Shown: positions 1 to 8,796, counted from the first letter of the stretch. The stretch: 64,000 nt of DNA from Promethearchaeota archaeon (GCA_019894875.1 JAGXNR010000008.1:1-64000); one strand, 5' to 3'. Made by a program: numbers and translations. Notes: generated by a model from the letters alone, not told the origin.

Positions 1-297
1 GAATTAGTCCTTAGAGAAAATAATATAACAGATTTGCCAGATTCAATTATTAACTTAAAGGCGCTTAGTGGATTATATCTAAGTAAAAATAATATTAGTA
101 ATCTGCCTCCCTTATTTGGTAAACTTGACAATCTGGAAGTTCTCAGCATTTCAGATAACCCTATATTCAAATTGCCGGAATCAATATACTTCTTAAAAAA
201 CCTAAGAAAATTGTATATAGGCAACACACACCTAAGAAAAGACCTGATATTCTTAGGCGACTTTAAAAGTAAATTACTAACTATCTATGATTATTAA
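1..297 (+). CDS. Leucine-rich-repeat protein, 3' end only (runs off the window)
   Basis: The frame is open from the first base, so this is the C-terminal part of a longer gene. It holds about four 23-residue leucine-rich repeats of the pattern LxxLYLSxNNISxLP, then a tail ending DFKSKLLTIYDY. Repeats and tail match the leucine-rich-repeat gene ending at 17952, including an identical 23-base stretch at position 1 and at 17656. Such repeats usually form curved protein-binding surfaces; the partner is unknown. The two copies lie in the same orientation 17 kb apart, so they are recent paralogues. Confidence 0.85.
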   Translation, partial: ELVLRENNITDLPDSIINLKALSGLYLSKNNISNLPPLFGKLDNLEVLSISDNPIFKLPESIYFLKNLRKLYIGNTHLRKDLIFLGDFKSKLLTIYDY

Positions 298-335
298 ATA
301 AATAAAAAAAGAAGAAAAAAGTTTACTACCTTAAG

Positions 336-466
336 TCAATTATTTTGGAGTCTTTCTCTTGTTTCTTGAAATTCAACTCGTTCAATACAAATCAGTTCTT
401 CGACGCTTATTATACTCAAAAAAATTCTTTTATCAGGTGAAATGTTGAGTTTATTTAAAGAAAAAA
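336..466 (-). pseudogene. Coding-like gene remnant cut off at the intron edge
   Basis: On the minus strand a frame is open for about 43 codons, from the intron border to a TGA at 336-338. The translation has normal protein character (SPDKRIFLSI, ICIERVEFQETRERL). There is no start codon, and the frame does not continue plausibly on the far side of the intron at 1289. I read it as the 3' end of a gene whose remainder was lost when the intron, which lies in the opposite orientation, inserted. The family is not recognisable and a chance open frame is possible. Confidence 0.3.
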
Positions 467-1288
467 GTGCGACAAGAAAGTCTTATGTCCGAATTTAGGA
501 CTTGAGAATAAAAACACATAAAGGTGGTTTTCAAAAACTAATATCGAGATGACCGATAATGGCTATCCAAACATGCATCGTTAGTAATGATGATGAGTGA
601 AGCTTTGGGGACAATGTACCTTCAGCATTTAGCTATGAGGTGGTCTGAGGGGCTAGCCAAGGAACCTATGGGAAACTAACGTGAAGGTGCGATAAACCTC
701 GTTATTAAAAATCGGCGAAATATAGCTGATACGCCGAGACCAAAATGGTGAGTTGCCGGGTAGAAATGGTTTTTTTTCATTTCTTTGTCATTCATTGCGC
801 AACCGGGGGAAAGTACCTCCCTAAGGGTTCTGTTGAACGTCGGACATAAGGAACTTGGTAAACCCAATAAGTCCCATATGTGTATGTATTATGGTATCCT
901 GACCGTGAGGAAAGGGGAAGACTTAGTGGGTAGAGGATGCTGGAAAAAGCGAATGCCATGCTGTAATGGTATGGATAGGGTTGTAGTAGCGATCGAACTA
1001 CAGAGATACCCAACCTGAAAGGGTGCTGACTTCCTAAGCAGGTCTCAACGAAAGAAACATATTGAGAAATCTTAACTGGAGGTGAAGTTAGACGATGTGT
1101 GAAAGCATTGAACAGAACAAAGGACGTGTAGTAGATGGGGATAGTATCCAATGGGATATTCTCAGACGACACGTAAGACGGCTTCAAGAACGAATCTTTC
1201 GAGTTGAGGCGCGAGCCCCGTGCTGGGAAACTCGCACGCGGGGTTCCTAAAAGAGGAAGAGGATAGCAATATCCTCTCCTTATTTAAC
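467..1288 (+). mobile_element. Group II intron, ORF-less (ribozyme only)
   Basis: Domain V is a canonical 34-nt hairpin at 1213-1246 (GAGCCCCGUGC on the 5' side, GAAA tetraloop, GCACGCGGGGUUC on the 3' side). Domain VI follows at 1247-1288 with a bulged adenosine at 1282, seven nucleotides from the 3' end counted inclusively, and the intron ends in AAC, matching the AY rule. The best 5' end is GUGCGAC at 467; a second GUGCGAU lies at 687. Domain I-III-like segments (AGCUGAUACG near 725, GGAACUUGGUAAACCC near 850) fill the interior. No reverse transcriptase or maturase is encoded, so splicing or mobility would need a protein in trans. The four short open frames inside are shadows. The 5' end is less sure than the 3' end. 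Confidence 0.8.
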
Positions 1289-1383
1289 TCCGAGAGTGAT
1301 AAGTAATTTATAACACCCCTTGGCTTTCAAAGAAGGTGAGGCTAATTTTTTATTTAAAAATCCCCCAATAATAGATAATTATT

Positions 1384-1551
1384 ATGGCAGTAGAATCAGA
1401 AGATTTGGATTTTATGTATGTTCCTGAAGTTGATCTCATTGAATGTCCAGTTATTTCGCTATGCAGACTCCCGAAACACGCCTTTCTCTGCAAAACACCT
1501 GATTGCAGGGAATTATGCTCTGAATATCTTACCAAAGTGAAGAATCTTTAA
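1384..1551 (+). CDS. Small cysteine-rich protein, 55 aa
   Basis: A 55-codon frame starting ATG GCA GTA GAA, below usual gene-calling limits. It carries five cysteines (residues 21, 27, 36, 41, 45), with CKTPDC and CRELC spacing that could bind a metal. An acidic N-terminus precedes the cysteine part. It sits 95 bp downstream of the intron and converges on the histidine kinase gene. I do not recognise a family. The regular cysteine placement favours a real gene over chance. Confidence 0.5.
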   Translation: MAVESEDLDFMYVPEVDLIECPVISLCRLPKHAFLCKTPDCRELCSEYLTKVKNL

Positions 1552-1585
1552 ATTCATGGAATAGGGTAACAACAACACGCTCAAT

Positions 1586-4111
1586 TCAAGGTAAAAAGAG
1601 ATGAAATGTTGTCCCTTTCCCTACCTCGCTTTCGATATAAATTCTACCTTTATGGGCTTCGATTAAATCTTTGGCGATCGCTAACCCTAATCCCGTACCA
1701 GATACCCCATTGACATTACTCGAACGGAAAAATCGCTCAAAGATATGAGATTGATCTTCTTTTGGGATGCCACGGCCATAATCTTTAAACTGAAAGAGGA
1801 CTCCGGGAGTCCCATTTAAATTATACTTACCTTGATAGTTTTTTATTGCTCGAATCTCTACTCTCGAATTCTCACTTGAATATTTTATTGCGTTATCAAT
1901 AACTATTCGAAAAATTTGGTCTATTCTTTTTGGATCTCCATTTAATCGGAGTTCTTTATCTATATCAAGCTTAAAATATATATTTTTTTCTTTCCCCACA
2001 GGCTCTAGAAGAGAAAGAATTTCTGCAATAATATCTGTGGGGCTGAATTTTTCGATATTTAATCGTAGTCGATTTTCATCAATCCTTGAAACCATTAAGA
2101 TATCTTCTGCTAATTCGTTTAATGAATGGAGGTTTCTTGAGATCCCATCCATCAACTTCATTTCCAACTCCTCATCAATAAGATCCTTATGGTGAGTGAG
2201 ATAATCCATTGACATTAGCAAGACTGTGATGGGTGTCCTTAATTCATGTGACACTGTCGAGATTAATTGAGATAAATGTTCCTCTGCCTTTTTACGTTCT
2301 GTTATATCCATTCCATAAATATTCACATAATCCATCTTTTCGACAGGAGTAATGGCTAGTGTATAGGTTCTGCTATTTAGTTTGAGATCTAACTCTTGGA
2401 TTTCGTTATCCGTAAGAGCTTTATTAATTGATTGTTCTAATACTTTTGGAACGAAACTACCCTCATCTATGTTAAATAGGTTTTTACCAATTTTATTGGT
2501 ATAGGTTACACGTTCTTTGCTTACTCTTAAAACCGGATTGGGATTTTCTGAAGGAAAACGTGATAGAATAAGTACTTCTTCTTCAGCTCTCTTTCTATCA
2601 GTAATATCTCGGAAAATGGATTGAAAATATTTTTTCCCGATTAATGTTATTACTTTTGTGGTTACATATATATCTTTAATTTCCCCACTTTTAGTACGAA
2701 ATTTTGTCTCAAAATCGTCTCTCCCCTCTTTTAAAATCTTTTCTACATGTAAATTTGTTTCTGTCGGACTTTCTAGTACTTCATAATCGTTTATATTTAG
2801 TTTTTCAAATTCTTCGTGAGTATAGCCTAGCATGTTGCAAAGTGCATCGTTGAATTCAACGGCTCTTAGAGTATCAATTTGAATTATGCTTATACCATCA
2901 GGGGACTGCTCAAAAGTAGTACGATAGCGTTCTTCAGCTTCTGCAAGTAACACCTCAGCTTTCCTCAATTCGGAAATATCTGTAGCGACACTAAGAAGGG
3001 ATGAATATTTTGCTTCCTTGTCTTGTATAGGTTGCTCTACTATCCAAAAGGTTTTGTTACCAGAGGGTAATTCAAAGGTTCGTTGATATGATCTACTCCT
3101 CCCCTCTCTAATTAACTCCTGGTTGCTATCTATGTATTCATCGGCTAAATTTTGTGGTAAAACTTCATGAAGTGTTTTTCCTATGAAATCTTCTTGCAAT
3201 CCACCTAATTCAGCTGCGGCTTTTTCGTTAACTAATAAATATTTCCCATTCTCATCCAGCATTGTTATTCCTGCTCCCGAATGTTTAATTATATTTCGTA
3301 ACTCCAATTCACTCCTTGAGATTTTCCTAAATAATAGATCAAATGGATCTTTGATCCCAATTTGAATTATGGATTTGTAGAGCAGATAAAACGCGACAAT
3401 CTTAAAGATGTGCCCGACTAAATTAGACAAATCATAAACATCAATATAAAACGTGAAAGTTAACTCTGCGATCATTGTAGTTACAATTGAACTGATAATT
3501 AAGGTTAGAACCTTTTTATCAAATTCTGTTCTGTTTTTGATGATCATCAAGAGAGAAACAAATAGTATAAGACTAATTAAATATTCACTGATAATTTTAA
3601 AAGGAGTTAGACCATAGTTTTCAATATAGCAAACTGGGAAATAACCATTAAAAATAAGAGTAAGTAATAAAACTGTGATAAGAAAATAAGAAAATATGAG
3701 GTATTTTGGTTTGATACTTCTTCGTATCAAAAATGTGGAAATTAATAAAGAACTCGCTTGAAGATACCGAGCAGCAATCCATAATGACGTTGGGAGATTA
3801 GAATTAAAGTCTTCAAAAATTTGCATTCCTTTGTAAGAAAGCGTGTGAACTAAATCAATGACAGCAATAAAGAGAGATGACACTCCAAGATTTAAAAAAA
3901 AGGAAGCTTTTACATATTTACGCGAATTCCAACCAACTAAAAACACTCCCCCGACTATAATTATGCTAAATATCTCAGCAATACTATGGAATAATAAATA
4001 GCTATAGAAACTTGTTAAATATACAAAATATAGCCCTAAAAGGAAGATTGTTATTTCTATTATTTCATATTTTACTTTTCGTTTAGTTGCAAGATTATTA
4101 TTTTCCAACAT
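1586..4111 (-). CDS. Membrane sensor histidine kinase: MASE3, PAS domains, HisKA, HATPase
   Basis: An 841-residue hybrid-free sensor kinase. Residues about 15-260 form eight or so membrane helices with the MASE3 signature (DLVHTLSYKGM). Two or three PAS domains with PAC ends follow (ISELRKAE, RDITDRKRAE, MDITERKKAE). Next comes a HisKA domain with phospho-acceptor His622 (VSHELRTP), then a HATPase with N box (DNAIKYS), G1 (DYGRGIP), F box (FERFF) and G2 (GTGLGLAI). It should autophosphorylate in response to a membrane or cytoplasmic ligand. No receiver-domain response regulator lies in the window, so its partner is elsewhere. The domain set is common in euryarchaeal and Asgard genomes. The signal is unknown. 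Confidence 0.93.
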   Translation of the reverse strand: MLENNNLATKRKVKYEIIEITIFLLGLYFVYLTSFYSYLLFHSIAEIFSIIIVGGVFLVGWNSRKYVKASFFLNLGVSSLFIAVIDLVHTLSYKGMQIFEDFNSNLPTSLWIAARYLQASSLLISTFLIRRSIKPKYLIFSYFLITVLLLTLIFNGYFPVCYIENYGLTPFKIISEYLISLILFVSLLMIIKNRTEFDKKVLTLIISSIVTTMIAELTFTFYIDVYDLSNLVGHIFKIVAFYLLYKSIIQIGIKDPFDLLFRKISRSELELRNIIKHSGAGITMLDENGKYLLVNEKAAAELGGLQEDFIGKTLHEVLPQNLADEYIDSNQELIREGRSRSYQRTFELPSGNKTFWIVEQPIQDKEAKYSSLLSVATDISELRKAEVLLAEAEERYRTTFEQSPDGISIIQIDTLRAVEFNDALCNMLGYTHEEFEKLNINDYEVLESPTETNLHVEKILKEGRDDFETKFRTKSGEIKDIYVTTKVITLIGKKYFQSIFRDITDRKRAEEEVLILSRFPSENPNPVLRVSKERVTYTNKIGKNLFNIDEGSFVPKVLEQSINKALTDNEIQELDLKLNSRTYTLAITPVEKMDYVNIYGMDITERKKAEEHLSQLISTVSHELRTPITVLLMSMDYLTHHKDLIDEELEMKLMDGISRNLHSLNELAEDILMVSRIDENRLRLNIEKFSPTDIIAEILSLLEPVGKEKNIYFKLDIDKELRLNGDPKRIDQIFRIVIDNAIKYSSENSRVEIRAIKNYQGKYNLNGTPGVLFQFKDYGRGIPKEDQSHIFERFFRSSNVNGVSGTGLGLAIAKDLIEAHKGRIYIESEVGKGTTFHLFLP

Positions 4112-4197
4112 CTACTCTAGGTTTTTTTATTACAATTTTGTGTATAATTGTATAATAATTTATCGATAACTTTAGAGTGTTATCGTTCAAAAATCCA

Positions 4198-4734
4198 TCA
4201 AGTTATCATAGTTTTCTCAAAAGTAGCATAAATCGCAGTCTTATGGAGGGAGTAATTAAAATTGGGTGGAGTTACCTGTTTTATCTTTCTAATTAACTGA
4301 TCAATATCATTTTCATTGGATTTGAAATCTGAATCGAATTTATGCAGAAAAATTGAAAAATCGATATCATTCGGGTTAGGTATTTGATGTATTACTCTAT
4401 TCAAATATTCGAGAGCTTCATCATAACGATTTGTATCTTGAATGTCGATAACATATATTATTTTACTTGCTCCAGCCAAAATAACCGTGAAGTCATTCAT
4501 GTATCCATCACGGAATGTTTCTTGACCACCGAGATCTACAATTACATAACTCCTATTTAAGTTTTTAAAATTATCCCAATCCGCACCTCTTGTAGGCCGA
4601 AGAGCGTTAAAAACCGATATTTTTTTAATTCCTTTCAAACAGGTGAGTATTGATGTTTTCCCACTATTATCTAATCCCATCAAGAGGATTTTTACTTGAT
4701 TCTCCTTAGAATCATCGCTTTTTGTATCAATCAT
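4198..4734 (-). CDS. Arf/Rag-like small GTPase
   Basis: A 178-residue Ras-superfamily GTPase. G1 is GLDNSGKTS (residues 20-28), as in Arf/SRbeta proteins. A switch-I threonine lies in RPTRG, and G3 is DLGGQ (67-71). G4 is HKFD (131-134) where most small GTPases have NKxD; HKxD is typical of Rag/Gtr GTPases. The G5 region near the C-terminus is weak. There is no lipidation cysteine at the end and no glycine at position 2. It is therefore a mix of Arf-like and Rag-like features, as often seen in the expanded Asgard small-GTPase set. It is encoded between a sensor kinase and an ArsR regulator on the same strand. Confidence 0.9.
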   Translation of the reverse strand: MIDTKSDDSKENQVKILLMGLDNSGKTSILTCLKGIKKISVFNALRPTRGADWDNFKNLNRSYVIVDLGGQETFRDGYMNDFTVILAGASKIIYVIDIQDTNRYDEALEYLNRVIHQIPNPNDIDFSIFLHKFDSDFKSNENDIDQLIRKIKQVTPPNFNYSLHKTAIYATFEKTMIT

Positions 4735-4768
4735 GGTTTATTTAATCAAAGGGTTATTAATTATTCTT

Positions 4769-5107
4769 TTAAGGAGATAAGACATCTTCTATATCCTTTT
4801 TCTGTAAATCTTTTAATCTCTTTCTATTAGTATTTAAAACTATAGCGGTTATATTGTTAATTAGCTCGATAATTTCACTATTTTTAATTGTATAATAATT
4901 AACTTTGTTCTTCTTTTCAAAATCAATAAGGTTATTCTCAAAAAGCATGTTTAGGTGTTTAGAAATGGTTGATTGCGATCTACCTAATTCTTCCTGAAGT
5001 TCTGAAGAATTTAATTTACTCTTTTCTAAAAGATGCAGAATATCTAACCGAATGGGGTCTGCTAACGCCTTCAAGAACTCAACTGTAAATCTTTTTAATT
5101 CACTCAT
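4769..5107 (-). CDS. ArsR-family winged-helix regulator
   Basis: A 112-residue one-domain regulator. The N-terminal half is an ArsR/HTH_5 fold (LADPIRLDILHLLEKS, then recognition helix RSQSTISKHLNML) with a basic wing (KKNKVNYYTI). No metal-binding cysteine pair is seen, so it is unlikely to be a classical arsenic sensor. It is divergent from the Lrp gene at 5303 across a 195-bp region with a palindrome. It precedes the GTPase gene by 34 bp on the same strand, so the two may be co-transcribed. Confidence 0.88.
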   Translation of the reverse strand: MSELKRFTVEFLKALADPIRLDILHLLEKSKLNSSELQEELGRSQSTISKHLNMLFENNLIDFEKKNKVNYYTIKNSEIIELINNITAIVLNTNRKRLKDLQKKDIEDVLSP

Positions 5108-5149
5108 GAAACTCCAATATTGTGTTTTGTAAGAATGTGTTTTTTTAGC

Positions 5150-5290
5150 TTTTTAAAGGTTATTTTAATGGAATATTAGTTTTTTCTTATTAATACGAAA
5201 ATCACAAAGATTTAAATATTAATGTATCGTAATATTACTATATCGCAATATCGCGATATGCGAATATCGATTCAGTTTTTATAAAAAAAT
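5150..5290. promoter_or_regulatory. Divergent ArsR/Lrp promoter region with 12-bp palindrome
   Basis: Between the divergent genes lies a perfect 12-bp palindrome ATATCGCGATAT at 5248-5259. It is extended by CGC/GCG arms (5244-5246 and 5260-5262, one extra A) and surrounded by further ATATCG half-sites. A TATA-like TTTAAATATT at 5211-5220 would place the rightward transcript start near 5240, so the palindrome sits where a repressor would block it. A second AT box (CTTTTTAAAG, about 5149-5158) could serve the leftward gene. The assignment to either regulator is inference. Confidence 0.5.
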
Positions 5291-5302
5291 TAGTGAAAAA
5301 AA

Positions 5303-5836
5303 ATGATAAGTGAAAAAATAGGAATTGATAGTATCGATTGCCAGATAATGGAGTTAATCCAAAAATCCCCAAATCTCACCCATACGGAAATCGCGACTCA
5401 TGTAAACCGTAGTCAACCGACCGTAGGAATGCGTATTAAAAAACTTGAGAAATTAGGTGTTTTAAAGTACCAAGCAGGTATAAATATCAAAGTTGCAGAT
5501 CTTTGTTTTGCCCGAGTAGAACTTCAAACAAAAAATCCAAAAAAAGCGATTGAAATTGTAAAAAGATGTCCTTCAATGATCAACGCGCTTAGGATCAGTG
5601 GATCCTCAAATTTATCCATTTTCATGGTTGGTATAGATTTCAAAGTCCTCGATAATATTGTAAATATCAACTTTCGAAATAATCCGGATGTTTTCAACGT
5701 ACATATGGATATAATTGAGGATGTTGTAAACGATTTTGTTTTACCGATAGATTTAAATCTTGATAATAACCAGTTAACGTTAACAAAGGATTGTTGTTGT
5801 TGTGGACAATGTACATGTCATCTCAATTTAATTTAA
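5303..5836 (+). CDS. Lrp/AsnC-family regulator with C-terminal cysteine cluster (paralogue 1)
   Basis: A 177-residue protein. An N-terminal AsnC-type helix-turn-helix (DSIDCQIMELIQ, then RSQPTVGMRIKKLE) is followed by a ligand/oligomerisation domain of the RAM type (GSSNLSIFMVG). The C-terminal tail holds CCCCGQCTC, six cysteines in nine residues. Two paralogues in this window (14168 and 18700) share the FxxPIDF segment and end in shorter cysteine motifs. The tail could bind a metal or Fe-S cluster or sense thiols; that is inference. It is divergent from the ArsR gene, with a palindrome between them that could be its own operator. Confidence 0.88.
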   Translation: MISEKIGIDSIDCQIMELIQKSPNLTHTEIATHVNRSQPTVGMRIKKLEKLGVLKYQAGINIKVADLCFARVELQTKNPKKAIEIVKRCPSMINALRISGSSNLSIFMVGIDFKVLDNIVNINFRNNPDVFNVHMDIIEDVVNDFVLPIDLNLDNNQLTLTKDCCCCGQCTCHLNLI

Positions 5837-6017
5837 CCTTCAAATATTAAATTTTATTAATTCTCCTTCTAAAATCTGTCGTTTGTAATTGAGGTAATAA
5901 TTCATTAAGATCTCACATCTATATTTGTGAGTATTTGTGAGTTATTGTTGTTAACTTAGAGTTTGATTGTAGAAAATAAAATTGTTAAAAATAAAAAAAT
6001 TTTAGATATAATTAATT

Positions 6018-7616
6018 TTAATTCCCCGTGCTGATCAATGGTTTCCTAGTTTTCTTCTTTAAATAAATTACCAATCCCAAAATTAGTATGAATGTAAAGA
6101 GTAAGTGAAAACTACCAAAAGAAATACCGTTTCCCCCTGCAGCAGGCGGGATAGGGATGCTTGTATACATTATTTCTGCATCAACGCCCCATACACCGGG
6201 GGTGAAGTCATGCCACACAACATGTACATTATTGGCGTCAGCTACAATTGAAACTTCTTGGCTCATATGATCATTCCAATAACTACCATTTACTCCATCT
6301 GAAATTACGGTAGCATCAGACCATCCATCTGCTTCAGTATAATTAGCGTACATTATTTCCTCATCAATCCCATCACCCCCACCCCAGATTCCCAAAGTAT
6401 CATCTTCCCAGGCAACATGTATTGTACCGCTTGGGTCGACCGTAATAGAAGGATCTACACTTTCTCCGTTATTCCAAAAGATACTGTTATATCCATCTGA
6501 GATCACAATAGGAACAGCCCATCCAGAAGGTAAATTATAATTCGTATACATAATTTCATCATCGCTACCCCACGCTCCATCAGTAGAATCATCCCATACC
6601 ACATGAACAATGTTTGAGCTGTCAATAGCAATGTCCGAATTTTCGCTAGAACCATCATTCCAATAAATATCATTAATCCCATCGGAGATGATTGTTGCAT
6701 TAGACCAACCTAATCCTTCTTTGTAAATAGCATACATTATTTCCCAATCTAAGCCCCATACACCGTTTGTATCATCTTCCCAGACCACATGAATATTTCC
6801 AATATTATCTGAGGCGATTGCTGGATCCCAGCTGCTGCCATCGTTCCAATAAATACTATTATATCCGTCAGAGATGATAGATACGTTTGTCCATCCCGTG
6901 GCTAAAGTATAACTAGTATACATTATTTCCGAATCATAACCCCACACACCATTAGAATTGTCACCAAAAACAACATGGATTTTATCATTATTATCAATGG
7001 TGATTGCTGGTTGAGAACTATCATCATTATTCCAATAGGCGTTATTATATCCATCAGAGATGACTGTTGCATTAGACCATCCTGTAGCTGTAGTATACTT
7101 AGCGTACATTATTTCTGAATCTATACCCCAAATCCCGTCTGTATAATCTGCCCAAACTACGTGGATATAACCTAAACTATCAATAGCAATATCAGGGATA
7201 CCACTCCATTCATCGTTCCAATAGACATTATTATAACCATCAGAAATAACCTTAGCAAACGACCAACCGATACTTGATGTATGATTAGCGTACATTACTT
7301 CAGAATCATTACCCCAAGATCCATCAGTATCGTCTGCCCATACTGCATGAAGATTACCTGAGCTATCTATAGCAATCTCAGGATAACGACTCATACCATC
7401 ATTCCAAATAATATTTTGAATCCCATCAGAAATTATTGTGGCATTAGTATAATCCAAACTGCTTGTTTTGACATTGAATTCTGGTTCAATTAAGTCGTTT
7501 TCATGGGATAAATTTAGTGTATTAGCCGTAAATAACGCTAAAGAAATAATAAATACCAAAGGTACAATCAAGATATTGATTCTTATTTTTTTTTGTATCA
7601 TAGAAAAAACCCTCAA
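6018..7616 (-). CDS. Secreted or surface-anchored seven-repeat (probable beta-propeller) protein, paralogue A
   Basis: A 532-residue protein with an N-terminal membrane/signal helix (residues about 12-32) and a C-terminal membrane helix followed by KKKTRK. Between them are seven repeats of about 65 residues, each with VISDG(Y/I)N, then (I/Y)WNDG, IDSxGNIHVVWxDDT and WGxDxEIMYxxY. The HVVWxD strands resemble sialidase-type beta-propeller blades, and seven copies fit a seven-bladed propeller facing outward. A close paralogue is encoded at 20563-22116. The ligand is unknown. The gene has its own AT-rich upstream region and appears monocistronic. Confidence 0.85.
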   Translation of the reverse strand: MRVFSMIQKKIRINILIVPLVFIISLALFTANTLNLSHENDLIEPEFNVKTSSLDYTNATIISDGIQNIIWNDGMSRYPEIAIDSSGNLHAVWADDTDGSWGNDSEVMYANHTSSIGWSFAKVISDGYNNVYWNDEWSGIPDIAIDSLGYIHVVWADYTDGIWGIDSEIMYAKYTTATGWSNATVISDGYNNAYWNNDDSSQPAITIDNNDKIHVVFGDNSNGVWGYDSEIMYTSYTLATGWTNVSIISDGYNSIYWNDGSSWDPAIASDNIGNIHVVWEDDTNGVWGLDWEIMYAIYKEGLGWSNATIISDGINDIYWNDGSSENSDIAIDSSNIVHVVWDDSTDGAWGSDDEIMYTNYNLPSGWAVPIVISDGYNSIFWNNGESVDPSITVDPSGTIHVAWEDDTLGIWGGGDGIDEEIMYANYTEADGWSDATVISDGVNGSYWNDHMSQEVSIVADANNVHVVWHDFTPGVWGVDAEIMYTSIPIPPAAGGNGISFGSFHLLFTFILILGLVIYLKKKTRKPLISTGN

Positions 7617-7871
7617 ATGATTTTTAATGATATTATAGATGATTACCAGATATATAAAATTAATAGTTTATTTAGAATCAAAATAATTATTGCTTATTTA
7701 ATCCGGAACTCTGGGTGGATACAAAATTCAGTGATAGAGAGATGGTTTAACCGTAATTTGTATTTTAATTTATTAACTTACGTATTTCTCGAATTAAATA
7801 AATTAAAACTCCTAAATTTCTAATAGATAATCATCGAGTAAATTTATTAAATACTAACCAATATTATTCAA

Positions 7872-7948
7872 GGTAATAACGTCAAATACAAAGATCGTTG
7901 TTATAAAACAAAAAGTGAAAAAATATGAAAGGTAATAACGTAAATACA
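7872..7948 (+). repeat. Imperfect 18/19-bp direct repeat
   Basis: GGTAATAACGTCAAATACA at 7872-7890 recurs as GGTAATAACGTAAATACA at 7931-7948. The first copy is upstream of, and the second inside, the first codons of the small membrane ORF at 7925. It may be a short duplication or a regulator site; nothing else supports a function. Confidence 0.4.
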
Positions 7949-8101
7949 GGTCAAATTTTAGGAATTCTTCTTATTTATCTTGCAATCCAAACACCTATAT
8001 CGGCTCTTATAAACAATTTTGACGCGTTTTCATTTTCATTGTTTATATCGCTTTTTCTTTCAGTTTTCGGAATTATCCTAATTTCTTATTCCACACTATA
8101 A
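7925..8101 (+). CDS. Small two-helix membrane protein, 58 aa
   Basis: Starts ATG AAA GGT after GTGA at a suitable distance. Residues about 10-30 (QILGILLIYLAIQTPISALI) and 36-57 are strongly hydrophobic and would span the membrane twice, joined by a short NNFDAF loop. No family is recognised. Continuous hydrophobicity with a coherent start argues for a real small gene, but AT-rich DNA produces such frames by chance. Confidence 0.4.
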   Translation: MKGNNVNTGQILGILLIYLAIQTPISALINNFDAFSFSLFISLFLSVFGIILISYSTL

Positions 8102-8447
8102 AAAATCAAAATCAAATTAATTTTTTTTTAATTTAATATAAGATGATACCTACAGTCATTATAATGCTGGAATTGTCTAATGAGAAACAGGTACAACACA
8201 AAATCCTCTATCTTACGAAAACTTAAAAGAATAGGAAAGTAAAAATATTTAAAACCCAACACTTAATTTTGTACTTACCCAGAATTCTTCCTTTTTTAAC
8301 ATAGGTTAATGCTATTAGGGAACAAAAGTAGAAAAGTGGGGAAAAAGACAAATTTGAATTAGACGAATTTATGAGCGCCTTCAAGCCAATTAATAGATAG
8401 ATCCAAATTATTTTACCCTGAGAGATTTTTTCAATGAGTATAATCCT
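8102..8447. other. Intergenic region, no gene seen
   Basis: This 346-bp AT-rich spacer lies between two convergent genes (the small membrane ORF and the ferredoxin). I found only frames shorter than 30 codons and no convincing hairpin terminator or RNA gene. Confidence 0.5.
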
Positions 8448-8687
8448 CTAATCTATTGTAATCGCTCTTGATTTGCATGCTGTAGTACACATGTGACATT
8501 TTACACAGCGATCTTCACGATCTTCTACAACAACACATTTAGGAACAGAATCCTTATTAATAACTTCATATATTCCTCTAAAGCAAGCCTCCTCACAAGA
8601 AAATTCACGGCAATCTCGACATTTACTTACATCAATATGATGAAATTCATAACTTTCAATGTTACTCTGATCCCTTGCTTCACTCAT
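8448..8687 (-). CDS. Small ferredoxin-like protein, two [4Fe-4S] motifs
   Basis: A 79-residue protein with two cysteine groups: CRDCREFSCEEAC (about 23-35) and CVKCHMCTTAC (about 60-70). The second is followed by KSRAITID, the usual end of a bacterial-type 2[4Fe-4S] ferredoxin domain. It probably carries electrons for an oxidoreductase encoded elsewhere. It stands alone and is divergent from sfsA. The spacing in the first group is unusual for a free ferredoxin and resembles Fe-S subunits of larger enzymes. Confidence 0.85.
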   Translation of the reverse strand: MSEARDQSNIESYEFHHIDVSKCRDCREFSCEEACFRGIYEVINKDSVPKCVVVEDREDRCVKCHMCTTACKSRAITID

Positions 8688-8796
8688 TATAAGTAATCAT
8701 AGAAAAAAATGCTTTTATCTATTTAGTTTATAGAGTATAATTCTTTTCTTAACTAAATAATATTAAGTAGAATGAGATCAAATAATCCGTTTTTTT

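Noticed and set aside
687..691. Alternative intron 5' end at GTGCGAT (687)
   Set aside because: It would remove a typical GUGCGAC-AAGAAAGUC start at 467 and the upstream GGAACCTATGGGAAAC segment that resembles intron core sequence. Kept as a second choice only.
676..1187. Three open frames (63, 77 and 131 aa) inside the intron
   Set aside because: They overlap the intron's conserved domain I-IV RNA on both strands, have no homology, and no ribosome-site logic. They are shadows of structured RNA.
7593..7823. 76-aa plus-strand ORF at the start of the seven-repeat gene
   Set aside because: It overlaps the start codon of that gene from the opposite strand and consists of AT-rich codons (Ile, Asn, Tyr) without domain character.
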